Made by a program: the position numbers and the translations under genes. The notes under the pieces are model-generated. The model was not told where the DNA came from, did not search any database, and saw only the letters and a program-made list of their open reading frames with translations. A DNA stretch of 64,000 nucleotides, taken from Dastarcus helophoroides (Eukaryota; Arthropoda; Insecta; Coleoptera; Bothrideridae). Where the stretch lies: positions 23,423,629 through 23,487,628 of the forward strand of contig CM053327.1 in assembly GCA_028583605.1 (NCBI GenBank), in the 5' to 3' direction. This document shows positions 1 to 11,662 of this stretch, one piece after another (position 1 is the stretch's first letter; the number at the start of each line of letters is the position of its first letter).

Positions 1-1812
1 TTGCAGTTTTCCTATTTTGAGAGAAACTTGGTGATTTTCCTTGTAATGCATTCTTACAGAATGTTTCAAAGCTCCTGGGATATAAATTTTCCACTTATTT
101 TTGATGTCAAGATAAATCTATTGGATCCGATTTATCTTAATTCCAAAATATGCCTTTTGCCTTTGAAGAGAACAAACACGTTTTTGTACTTTGCTCAGAC
201 ACATGTAACAAATTCTAATGAAATTTGTCACTTGGTCACTTCAAAGGATGCATTACTTTCAGTTATCACAGAAATCCGAAGAGGGGTTTAGCCCCTCCCC
301 CCTCAATTTATGATGACTTTAGCAAGAAGACGTATATTCATAAGCTTCCTTTTAAGACTCTTGTAAACATTCGGGTTTTTTGCCTTACTTCGAAGGAAAA
401 AAATTCTTTTCTCAAACACTGATAACTGATATTTATTAGTGCAAATTTAATTGCGTTATATAGAATTTAGTTGGATTTTGTCACGAATTGTAATTTTGAC
501 AGGAAAGTAATTAATAGTTATTGACAAAAAGCTTTCCAATAATTGTTCAGTTTTTTTTTATTATAACACTTTCACTAATTAATAATATCTCTTTGGGCTA
601 ATAGCAATTGACTGCATTTAGAAAATTAAAAAGAAATTTTTGTCATTATTTGAGAATTTTTGAAGTGAAAACTTCTTTAGGCGCGTTTAGCGATTTTGGA
701 TAGGGGGTAAACTTATCATTTCGCGTTACCATCTCGCTAAAATACAAAATACTATATATTCTACTAAACATTAGAGCATATTAAAGTGTATTTAATTACC
801 AATAAATATCCGCTTCCACACGATACAAGAATCTCCAAATATAAAAAGGAAGGTCAGTTTAACAGAATTTATTTTCAAAATGTCCAATATTCTGACTTGT
901 TCACTAGTGTCGGTTCGAACTACGCTACATATTTCCTAGTTTTAAGTTTTTATCTCTATCGGCAGCTCCAAGATTGCCCATTTTTTTATTATTTCGAATC
1001 TATACAAAATAAGCATTAAACTGAAGATAATATTATCATATCTGACAGCTTCAAGTTACTCAGTGGAACTCGAGTCGGTTAAGTATTTATATGGTTGACT
1101 AATGGCTAAAGGTTGAACGTATTTAGAAATACTGTATTATGCTGATGGGGTCAAGAAAGGCCGAAACCGGTGGTTGGAAATATTTTAAATTTTAGCACGT
1201 TCGACTACTTCATCAGAACATTTAATTAACCTCGTCAATTTCTTCGCAATTCTTTGGCTGCTGAAAATTTGTCATCCTTTAAAGTGGCCAGTTAACAGAT
1301 TTTGTTAAAATTTTCTGAACAGCGTAGAAAAACATATATATTTTTTTTTCGGTAAAATTTAAACTCTTTTCACCGGCAAACGATACGTGGTAAATCGGCT
1401 TATTTCTACATCTAGAATAAATGGCAGCTCTTATGTTCCAGAAGTATTTGGAATACCATCTATTTTGTTAAATCTGACGTCAGTTTAATAAATCTAAATG
1501 TTACACCTTTACCTCTAAGCCTAAGCCATTTAGATTATTTGAATTTATACAAACATCTTTTTCGCTTTATCCTGATTCTATTTAACTAACCTCTGTCGAG
1601 ATCTAGTCGTTACGAATATTATTTTAAAAAGCTATCTCTGAGTGGTTATACGTTTCGTTTTATTTATTAATATAAAATTAAATACAATAATTTTTATAAA
1701 GAAGTTTCAATAGCTCCTACAGACCGAAACAATATACATAAAAATATTACGTATTTTATTTATATTCTGTTCTTATTTGATTTTTGGTTTAAAATTCTGC
1801 AAACATCCAACC
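1..1812. other. Intergenic, 3' flank of DRC5; repeat-derived debris
   Basis: No convincing exon is visible on either strand; the short open frames have AT-rich, low-complexity products. Around 1140-1180 there is a stretch containing AAGAAAGGCCGAAACCGG. A closely similar GGCCGAAACCGG block sits on the minus strand at about 52495-52525, so this looks like the tail of a dispersed non-LTR or SINE-type repeat (inference). The last ~150 bases (about 1660-1812) are probably the 3' UTR of the minus-strand gene that ends at 1813, since they contain TTTATT, i.e. AATAAA on that strand. Confidence 0.4.
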
Positions 1813-1871
1813 TCATTCTTCAACGGGTTCTTTGGGCTCAGCAGGTGCTTTATTTTCGCGTCTTACGACTC

Positions 1872-1902
<31 letters not shown>

Positions 1903-4900
1903 TTCCACCTCTTCAACAACTTGTAATTCTTTTTCACTAACTTCTTCACTTTCTTCTTCATCTATAGTTTCCTCTATTTCTTCATTTCTATTTCTTTTTA
2001 ATAATTTTTGAATTTTTCTGGTGTTTTCAGGGCTAATATTTGTTTCACGTATATCAATATATTCTATAATTGTGTTTCTTTCTAAGCCGGTAATCAATGC
2101 CTAAAAAATATTTTTGATATAATTATATACATTTCCATTTATACTTCAAAGCTTGTTGTTTTTATAAAATCTTAGAAATATGTAGAAAATTTACTTGTGC
2201 TGCATCTTCTTCAAACCAGTTATTACTAACATCCAATTTTTTCAACCCTTCAGCAATTTTCACCATAAAACCAACGATGAAAGTTGTTTGATTCTCCATA
2301 AGGGTACCTGAAAGATTTAACTCTTGCGGTCTTGGAACTCTCACAACACCTCGCATTACTCCAAGTACCCCCTGATGTCCTAATGGATTCAGCCTCATGT
2401 CTAATGCTTCTAGAGGACATGACTTTTCTTGTCTAATAGCATAACCAATTCCTTCACCTCCTTTTCCTCCTATTTGGTTGTCACAAAGATTAAGTCTTCG
2501 AAGGCTGCGATGCATCATTATTACCTAAAGAGATATGTAATTGGAATAAAAAAATTTCATTTTCAAGTGTTTAAAGGAATAGTATTGATAATTTTATCAA
2601 AAAATATGCTCTATCATATAACGAAACATTGGAGCATTCTTGCCGGTAGTTTCATCCGTATCATAAAATTTATGATATAATAGAGATGATTCAAGATTTT
2701 ATTTTCAAATATTTACCTAACAAATAAATTTCTCTCTTTCTAAATATATTTCAAACCAGCCCAAGCCGGACCCTCCCTAAAGCGAAATCCTGTGTTGGAA
2801 AATTTTGAATGTTTTATTTTCACCATACTGGTATGCAAGTTCTTGTACAAGCCGGAACTTTGTCCCAACCGAAATAAAATTTCAAACCCGTCGTGTTCGA
2901 GCTTAATTGTATTTCTTGAAGGAAGTACGTTTTCATTTTATTTTGTTTTATTCAAGTGCCCCAATTCATATTGCATAATAACTGATATTAGAAAAGAAGA
3001 AGAAGAAGAAGAAAACTGCTATTAGAAATGTTTATTTATTAGCGCAATATTCTCTAATTATTGTGATTGTTGGAAATCTCCTTAAAATTACTTTGTTTAA
3101 ATTTTCAACTATGCACATTATATTCTCAATTTAGGCCCCTCTTTAAGAAACACTTCATTTCTTAATGCTAAAACAGCATTATAGAATTGATATTTTTAAT
3201 CCATAAAAATAAACTTAAAATCTAAACATTTTCTAAAATATAGACTAATTTTGACCTCAACCTCAAAATAATAATTTGTCTCTGTATATCAAAACTTTGA
3301 AATTAGTCACCTATCAAGAGGGACTATACATATACAGGGTGATTGGGGAGGAACTGTCCATATTCAAAGAAAATGTAGAGAGAACAAAGGTAAACAAAAA
3401 AGTCCAATAAACATATGGTCAAATATCAAGGATTACTGAGATAGCAAAAGAAATATGTATTTTTATTGCTTATTTGCCAGACGTATTATTTAATATTTTA
3501 TTTTGTACAGGCCGTACATTCTGAGCAAAACACACAATATATTCGTAATTATCATTATTATTATATCAGTTTCGCTATTATTTTCAGAAATTGGCAGAGT
3601 TGTCAGTAGGATTTTGCTTTGAGGGGAGAGGGAAATTGAAATCTCCGGCTGGCACTATGAGAATTGTTTGAAACAACCATATACAAACTATTTTTAAAGC
3701 CTCATTAGCATCGCAAAAAAAACTTGACTTCCAACTTTCATTTTACCACCTAAAAATATATGGCTACATTTCGCAACTTGACCCCTCTTTTCTATAACAT
3801 CGTCACCCCTAGAAGTTTATTTTTTCTACCAATATCGTGTTTTCAGTAGCAACTTGTTTAATTTCGAAATTTTTTTTTTCAAAGTCCTGATCAAAAATCT
3901 CAATTTTTTTACTCTCAAGAATTTGATTTTACTGTTAAATTCTGACCTGTAATCCAAAATGACGACTTCGGTTTCGGTCTTTGTATAAAAATGTCGATTT
4001 TAAAGTCAGAACTTCTGCTTTCTTAACTTACTTTATTCAAGAAATTTCGGCGTTAAACTTGAAGCTTAAGTCTGATTTTGAACATTGAAATAAATCAAAT
4101 TATTGAGAAATATGCCTTAAATTTTATTGGAAAAAATTAATTAGGCATTTGGAATCTGACATTCTGAAAATACTAGATATTTCTGCATCTTCTTTGCGAA
4201 GTTGTGTTAATTGCATGAATCTTTTATTGGATCCTTCTTCCGCAAATCCAGATTTTTAAATCTTAAGATAGTTTTAAATGTTTTCCAGTGTTGAGTCACA
4301 ACCAGCGATTGACAAATTAAGATCCAATGCAATCGCTACTCAGGGTAATCTATAAAAGACTGCCAATTCTTAGCAAAAGGTAACTCAAAAACTGGATTTG
4401 TGGAAGAAGGAATTGGTAAAGAAAATGACAATAAAAAATGAATAAAATTTTGAAAATACATATCGATGATAATAATAAATGTACAACGTAGAATTTATAT
4501 GAAATGGATATTCCTCAAAAACTAAAGCGAATAACATTTTACTCTTTCACGTTGTTATTGAGAGAAATCTATCGAGTAACATTTCTAAATCTTCTGCATT
4601 TCGATTGCTTGCCTATCTCTTAATGACAGACTAATAATTTTTTTTAAGCTTTTTTCCTACCTTTGCAAGACATAGAGCACCATCGTCATCAATTTTGCAG
4701 TGGGACAAATCTAATTCTTCTATGGTTTTGTTTCTCACAAGGCCCTTTGATAGCGCTTGTGCATGCTTGTATTCAAGTCGAGACCTATGTATTCTCAGGA
4801 TTTTTAGCAATGGTAATAGTGAAACTGCTAATCCAAGTCTGCGACAATCCTCTGGCGACAGTTTAAACATGTGCCATGTAAAATCTTCTCCGACCCCATT

Positions 4901-7900
4901 TCTTCCTGTACAAAAAGTATATTTTTTGTCAAAGTTTAAAAAAATGTAAAATGTATACGGCAGCTTAATTTTTTAGGCAAAAGATGTATAACCGAATATC
5001 CGTTTTTAAAATGCCCGCATAGTGTTTCCAAAATCTAATTCTTTAGATGTTCTTTAGAATACTGATATTAATTCATGAAAAATCAAATAACAACAGAATA
5101 TTTGTCCCGTGCTGCTCGGTAGGTTGTTGAATTCTGTCTCTGAAGTATATTTATTTCATAAAGATAAAATAATGCATGTTATTTTTAACATTTTTGATAA
5201 AGTAAAATAGACATCACCCAGGCCGCGGTTTTCCCTAAGAAAACATCTCAAGGGATAATGCAACAAACATACTAATGGACTGTAAAATCCTTCCGATGGG
5301 ATCTAATCTATCTATCCTAAGAGTGAATGCGAGCACTCTTGGGACGATCATGTGTGCGCCATTGCCAAGTCCGCCTCTCAGAAGCTAGGCTTTCTTTTTA
5401 GAGTTAAAAAGTATTTCACCTCTCATCCTAGGAGTGAATGCGAGCACTAACCTCTCTTGGAAGGATCATGTGCGCGCCATTGCCAAATCCGCCTCTTAGA
5501 AGCTAGGCTTTCTTTTTAGAACTAAAAAGTACTTCACACATCATCAGCTGTTAATACTATACAAAGCTCAAGTTAGGCCAACACTAGAATACTGTTCTCA
5601 TGTTTGGAGTTCAGCCACACTTTAGCCCTTTTGGATTCAATTCAAAGAAGAGCGATTCGTCTAATTGATGACGAGAGTTGGACCGATTCTCTCGAAACAC
5701 TAGAGCACAGGCGTATGGTTGATGACTTGTCTCTTTTCTACAAGTACTATCATGGAAGATGCTCGCAGGAACTAATGGGATTTATCCAAGATTCTTGGGG
5801 CATACTAGATAGTCGAAGACAGCAAATTCCTGTGCGGTCCAGCTTGACACAATGAGGACTTCTGTCTACGGAGACTTTTTTCTATAGAATTTCCAAGTTA
5901 TGGAACTTGTTACCGAAAGCAATTTTTGCCAAAAATTACAACCTATCCTTGTTTAAGAAGGCGGTTCATCGCCATCTATCCTTCGTTCCGCATTCTGCTC
6001 GCAGTGCTTTGAAAGCATAATGGGGTTACCCTTTGCGAGTGGATTAAACTGAAAAAATAAATATATGTTTCAAGAATCAATAAATCTAAAAATTCGTCGA
6101 CGTAAGTTTTTAACATAATTCCGGATGGTATAAAATACTTTCCATTATTTTACTGTGTCTAACTGCTGGAGAAACCTTTTTATACATTTATTGCTCTTAT
6201 TTTTGTCAGCGTTAAGAATTCTTTTCCTCGGAGCGTCATTAATCCGAAGCTGCTTTTACTGATAACGCTAAGCAGTGACTTTTTTTATCAAACTGAAACA
6301 TCTCGTAATACAATAAGGCCTTTTTGATATCACTCCAAAAGCAACAAGATTTTCTTGGTGTGATGATATTGAATTTTATCAGAAATTTGCCTGGATAACC
6401 CACTTTTTTCGTTTCTTTGGATCCTCCTAAATACATATGTAAACGATCCATTTTTGTTACAAGTTGCAAGGTGTGTCTTGTGTCAGAACCGACTTTTTCT
6501 TTATTTTGGTCCATAGCAACTTTACAATAATTCTAATCCTTTAACGTTTTTTTTAATTCTCCACTGCTTGTGAAGATCATCGCTTGGAAATGTGTTTCCT
6601 AATAACTTCGAGTTCCTAGCCAGCTTACATGGAACAAAGTGGCGGCTCTAACTACATAAGAAAAGAATTTTCTTTTAAAAAAACCTTAAATTCTTCATTT
6701 TTGAATTAGCCTGTACGATGTACATTATGAAGTGTGTTTGATTTTAACAGTTACTGTTAACGGGTACTGTAACAAACAACCTATTGCCAGAACCGCTCTT
6801 CGATTAAATTGTCGCTTTTTTATCAGAATAACAAAGCTAAGGTGGAGTATAAGACAACAAGTAAAATAAAAAGATACTAAAATTACTGATAGTATTAGTA
6901 TCTTTGTTTCCTTCACCATTTGTGAAATATATCGAATGACTTACCATATATCAGATCCACTTCAGTTATTAATTGCAATGTTTTAAAAATGGGCTTAAAG
7001 TCAATATGATCAACTGGCCACACTTCTGGTATTTCATTTGGCTGCCAATTTCTTGGTGGTTTCCAAGTTAACAGTTGTGTTGCTATAAGTTTTTTAACAT
7101 AGGGTTTGCAAAGAGTAAGGATGTCAGTCATCGTAACTTCATCTTGATATTCGGGTTCGGCTATTTCTAACCTGTATTGAACGTAACGTTCTATATACAA
7201 ACTTTTCCATGTCCAACCAACAGGCTTCTTTCTTCTTACTATTATTCCAAAGTCATCAATGTATCTTCTTTTCCAATAATGTTCGAACTAAAATGAAAAT
7301 TTACGCTTGAGTGAATGCAATATTTAAATTCAGTCTACCTAGAGAGAAGACCGAAAATTTCACCAACAACTCTTGAAATAGATTCAGAATGATAAATAAA
7401 TATAATTACCAAAAGAAAGTTTAAAATATTTTAATTATCGAGTTTTAAGTCTTTAAAGTTGTCAAGGAAAACAAATTAATTCTTGTACCGGTCATATTAC
7501 AGTTTGAAACATACTTTGTATTGAGACTACTAAGACTTATGATTTCCCAAAAATTTAGAGAGGGTAACATATTGGGTGATAGACAAATCGAATATTTTTT
7601 TGACACAGTTACTTTGTTATAAAATGGCAAATGCGGATTATTACCCAGTAAACTATTTTTAATTGAATAATTTCTTGAATTGGGGTTTAATTTTGGTCCA
7701 GTTAAAAAATAGGTGTAATGCTTTGTTTTCTAAAATCTTCCAAAGATTCTTACACTACTGGAAAGAGAATAACACTATCTTTTAAATCACCTATCACAAA
7801 TTATGTGGTTACTGTGCAATTAGAAAAAAATTGGAGGAACCTTGTTGGGATTAGGCAAAGTAAATTCCTTTACATGTCAAAAAATGACAAAATCGATGTA

Positions 7901-8947
7901 TTTTCTGGAATATATCTAAAATTAATCTAAAATTCACAGGATCTTGATGTTTCGAAACTTTTAGACTATTATTTCTTCCAATAAAATAAAGAAAACATAA
8001 CTATTCTAAATATAAATTATTTCTTTTTTTAATCATAAACTTTATTATAAACAATGTATGTACTCTACACATGTAATTGATCTAAATAGTTAGAGCACCT
8101 TACATCTCAACACACAATTTAATTATTAAAGTTTAGTTGCATACTGAGAAGATAGTAATAGAAAATCAATAACAGATGAAACTTATAAAATATACATGCA
8201 GCAACTAATTGATATAAAATGGAATAAGCAGACAGTTTTGATAAGCTCTTGATATTGAGCTGGCTACATCTCATAAAATAAATAGAAACAAATATGTTGC
8301 TTTATCATTTAAAACTTGCAATTGAAGATTGAAATGTTTAGGTATACAAATTTAATTGTGCCAAGTAATTGCTTATTTAAATTATCATACAAAATCAGAA
8401 CAACATTAATAAGATCCGTTACATAAAAAAAAATATTTCAAAATCTCAGACCAGTTTAAGACACATTTTATTACTGATAAATATTGTTAGATTATATGAA
8501 TCATGTGTGAATATATATACCTATACTCATCCAATAAGTTTTAACGACTAAAAAAAATACTACAGCTATATTTGTCTAGTTTTTGACTGAGGTTGAGAAA
8601 CACTGTCGTAAAGATATGATAATATTTGAAAGGACACTTACATCAATTAGAGGTATGGCAACTTCCAGAGGTAATTTTGTACTCAAAATTTCTAATAGGT
8701 AATCTCGATCTGGGCAGGAAATTTCTTTAAGTAATTTTTCCTTTTCGAAATATTTTGACAACGATTCGATACAGAAATCCGGCAAAGTGGGACAGTGGTC
8801 CTTATCCCATGTAAAATCTTCTGGTATCAATTTTCTATTTTGTTCACAAACTAAACGAAGACTCTCTGGTGATGGATAAAATGCTATGCGGGTATTTTCT
8901 TGAAAAATATGAGGGATGCGCATTTTGATTTTTTTTTCTTTTTCCAA
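1813..8947 (-). CDS. TCTE1: Dynein regulatory complex subunit 5 (DRC5/TCTE1-like), 5 exons, complete
   Basis: This is an axonemal leucine-rich-repeat protein of the nexin-dynein regulatory complex, which links outer doublets and controls dynein in motile cilia and sperm tails (family knowledge). In transcript order the exons are 8947-8642, 7287-6945, 4905-4661, 2524-2195 and 2100-1813. All junctions are GT-AG with matching phases (0, 1, 0, 0). The product is 503 aa; human TCTE1 is about 501. Residues 1-102 hold the N-terminal motif with PEDFTWDKDHCPTLPDFC. Exon 2 carries FEHYWKRRYIDDFG and a VGWTWKSLYIERY block, which match the family's conserved YW..R and SWKRMFFERH positions. LRR units run from about residue 225 to 440 (IEELDLSHCKIDDDGA, LRRLNLCDNQIGGKG, LKKLDVSNNWFEEDAA). 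The last ~55 residues are a very acidic Glu tail ending in a short Pro/Lys segment. The start ATG at 8947 gives the expected length. Long introns 2 and 3 carry repeats. Confidence 0.93.
5300..6065 (+). mobile_element. Non-LTR retrotransposon (jockey/CR1-like) 3' fragment, broken
   Basis: It lies in DRC5 intron 2, antisense to the gene. Translated in shifting frames it gives the region just after the reverse-transcriptase domain of jockey/CR1-type LINEs: a SWKDHVRAIAKSAS-type motif, then LYKAQVRPTLEYCSHVWS, then SIQRRAIRLIDD and LEHRRMVDDLSLFYKYYHG (open from 5604 to 5855). A further frame gives FKKAVHRHL. It is interrupted by stops and frameshifts and lacks the RT core and endonuclease, so it is a dead 5'-truncated copy. 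The A-rich end near 6050-6065 (AAAAAATAAATATATG) fits a LINE tail. The first ~220 bases are a tandem duplication, listed separately. Confidence 0.75.
5314..5537 (+). repeat. Imperfect tandem duplication (~111 bp x 2) inside the LINE fragment
   Basis: Two consecutive copies start with ATCCTAAGAGTGAATGCGAG at 5314 and ATCCTAGGAGTGAATGCGAG at 5425. Each runs through GCCATTGCCAA and AGAAGCTAGGCTTTC to AAAAAGTA.TTCAC. They differ by scattered substitutions and a short indel after GAGCACT. Because the coding motif is repeated, the duplication must have happened in a copy no longer under selection, or be a rearrangement of two copies. Confidence 0.7.
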
Positions 8948-9541
8948 TTACGTGTGAAATAACAACGGGCGGATGATTTCAAGCAGATGTGAACCTATAA
9001 GAAACAAAACTAAAGAAGATTTGGTAAATCATAATTTATTAATGCATTCCCAGACACTCTTTTTTTTATTAAAAATAAAAAACATTTACTTTATATCACA
9101 TCAGGAATAACAGACTTATGGAACACTTTGGAATAACTTGATTGACTACAGTGGAACATAGCTCAATGAGCCCTTCGCATAAAGTGTAATTCGCTTAACG
9201 AACAAAATAAAATGTAAAAAAAGATTCGCTTAACGAGGAAAGTTTCGCACAACGGCAGATTATGCACATGCTACATTAAGCTATGTTAGGGGTTAAGGCA
9301 ATATTGAGACTGCAGGGAGTATCGTCCTAGGAATTTGTTTAAAAGCTGGAAACCAACAGTGTTGGAATAGCTTAACTTCTCCAAGTCTTTCCGATTGCTG
9401 CCGCAAATGATCATAAATATTAAGGAATATTAATTATGTAGCAGTTAACGAGCGTTTATAATATAATACAATTTACAATAAAGCTATTGTTGAAATTTTG
9501 AGAAAATAAAAATCAGCCAAGTGCTAGTTGAGCTCGCAGAA
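8948..9541. other. Upstream flank of DRC5 with pogo/Tigger-like repeat remnant
   Basis: No coding potential is seen. At about 9149-9290 a sequence beginning CAGTGGAACATAGCTCAATG contains two copies of TTCGCTTAACGA and ends in a roughly complementary TTAAGCTATGTTAG. This is the style of pogo/Tigger-type short non-autonomous elements, which have CAGT-starting ends with CTTAACGA repeats. That assignment is inference. The 5' end and promoter of DRC5 should lie between about 8948 and 9100, but no clear core element was recognised. Confidence 0.35.
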
Positions 9542-10468
9542 TTAGGGTTCCGTACCAATTGCTGCGGTGTCAATAGACCAAATTAAATCATTTAAACTTA
9601 TGTATGAATATGAAATTTTATTCAAATTTTCCTGCTTGTATATTTTCAAATACAAAATTTTTTCTGCAATCAATCGCAATATTTATGGATCTGGTGACTG
9701 TGTTAATAATGTTTCAAGTACAAAGCATTCATTCGTAATTCGCAATGAGTCGATGACCAACACAGTTTGTGAGATCGCCTCGGATTGCGCTAAAATGTTC
9801 GATTCCAACCGCATTTATTGTGTTGCGTGCAATTTAATAAACCTCTGCCAACTCCGAAAGTATCCATCTAAATGAAATAATGTAAAAGACAAATTTGATC
9901 TGCATTCCACCATCCGGCCAAATTAATTTTTCATTTCAAATAAATTAATACTATATGGGTCAAAAAGCCTTGGAATGTAGGCACCTCTTCTTTTTCTCAA
10001 CAACTATTACGATATCGAAAAAAAATTAGTTTTCCGATAATCTATGACCCAATATCTACTGACCCTATTAAAATCTAAATCTTTAGATCAAGTAGATCAA
10101 GGAGGGGCGGTCATTATTATAGATTTTGAGTTGTATCTTTAAGACCATTGGAACAAAAATTATAAAAAAAAATGTTTTAGGATCTCTAGAGGTAGCATTT
10201 TCAAATAATACCTCACACGATATATTAATTAAAATTTGATTTTTCGGTGACCAAATTAACCCCCATTCTGTTATAAAATATTTTCTTTTTCTAATCGCTG
10301 ACTGGCGGCATTTGTGTGGGTCGTCGAGAAATAACGCTCTGCAAAATTTTAAATTCCTACGTTACATAGTTTTCGGGGAAAACCACATTGTGACAGACGG
10401 ACAGCTGGACGGACATAACAGTGAAACTGTGAAAATTCCGTCATTTCCTTTTAAGGTACGGACCCTAA
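9542..10468. mobile_element. Short-TIR DNA element with TTAGGGTTCCGTACC ends
   Basis: The left end reads TTAGGGTTCCGTACC at 9542. The right end is the reverse complement of TTAGGGTCCGTACC, ending at 10468. About 14 bases of inverted repeat therefore bound ~927 bp. Just inside the right end is a GTGACAGACGGACAGC stretch. Ends of the TTAGGGTTCCGTAC type are familiar from mariner-like and MITE families of insects (established pattern, from memory). The interior has one 102-codon open frame (9567-9875) with no motif I recognise, so I treat it as non-coding. A clean target duplication was not identified. Confidence 0.55.
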
Positions 10469-10639
10469 AAATTGACATTTCAAAAAAGCAAGAGTAGAAA
10501 ATGTAAACTTGATATTTTAGAAGTTTTGATAACGTTGATATATTTTGAGAACAGAAATTATTAAAAAAAAGTCGAAAAATGCGAAAATTTTTTTTAAAAT
10601 TCAGAAACCCAGGAAAGTCAACTTTTCGAGATTCATAAC

Positions 10640-11654
10640 CAGTGGCGGCTGGCCTTAAAGAGCGCGCGCTCCTCGTGAAATGAGCGATCTATTCTTTTCG
10701 GTTTAATGTAAAAGACTTGGATTTATCACATTTTTAAACACAAAATAATGATATACTAATTAACTAATAATACTTGTAAGTGACTTGAAATAAAGTACGA
10801 AAACGTTTGATTCCATTACATTAAATATTATAAGGAAATTTAAATAAGTTGGAGAGCGCAGAATTATGCACCTAGCCTGACTGCCGTGCGATGCCGTGGC
10901 CTCCACGGGATACGGAGAAATAATTTACAGAACAACATGTTAAAACTAGCCCGGGGTACGCCGCTCCCCGCTTATGGGCTATTGCCAAATGGTGAGTACG
11001 AGTCAGAGTTTGGAGTGTGTATTTACGGTTTATTAGGCTAAATGCGTAGGTGCCGGTTGATCTGATTGCGATTGCTAATTGTGCCGCTTACAGACCTAAC
11101 TTCCAATAGTACCGCTATTCACAAAGAGATAGCAGTACCCAGTACTAATTATTAATTTGTAAATTTGGATTTAAACAATTTTAATGAAAAAGTAATGAAC
11201 ACTTTATTTCTTTAAAAGATCGTAGAGCGGATTTTGTTTAAAAAAAATTTTTTTTGTGTGTTTTTGTAGAGTTTAATTGGACCTTTGTAATAAAATATAT
11301 TTTATTTTCAAATGCAGTTTTCATGAAAAAGTGATATAATTTTATTCCTATGAAAGCAAACAATTTTAATTAAGTAACCCAAGTAACCGTACAGAGTGCT
11401 TTAAAGGGCCTCAGAAATGTCGATAATGTTTTTTTTTGTACACGATACAAATAATTTAGAGATGATAACCCAAAAATATTTTGGAGTTTATAAGATATTA
11501 ATTAAATTTAATTCATAAAAATACTATTAAATATCACACCTTTTGTTTCTCTTAAATTTAATACCTTGCTATGGCACTGGAATCACCTAAACTCTTAACC
11601 ACTAATATTTTTGCATCTACGCACCCCCTATCAAAAAGTCATCAGCCGCCACTG
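10640..11654. mobile_element. Non-autonomous hAT-type DNA transposon, 1015 bp, with intact 8-bp TSD
   Basis: The ends are CAGTGGCGGCTGGCC at 10640 and, on the other strand, CAGTGGCGGCTGATGAC ending at 11654. The first 12 bases are identical. The element is flanked by the perfect 8-bp direct repeat TTCATAAC at 10632-10639 and 11655-11662. CAGTG-starting ends with an 8-bp duplication are diagnostic of the hAT superfamily. The interior (with a GC-rich patch near 10870-11000) has no transposase frame, so it would depend on a transposase supplied from elsewhere. The exact duplication implies a fairly recent or well-preserved insertion. Confidence 0.85.
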
Positions 11655-11662
11655 TTCATAAC

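Noticed and set aside
900..930. GGTTCGAAC-like motif considered as the T-arm of a tRNA gene.
   Set aside because: No cloverleaf with acceptor, D and anticodon stems can be drawn around it.
9567..9875. 102-codon plus-strand frame as a gene.
   Set aside because: It lies inside a terminal-repeat-bounded element, has no recognisable domain and has an AT-driven composition.
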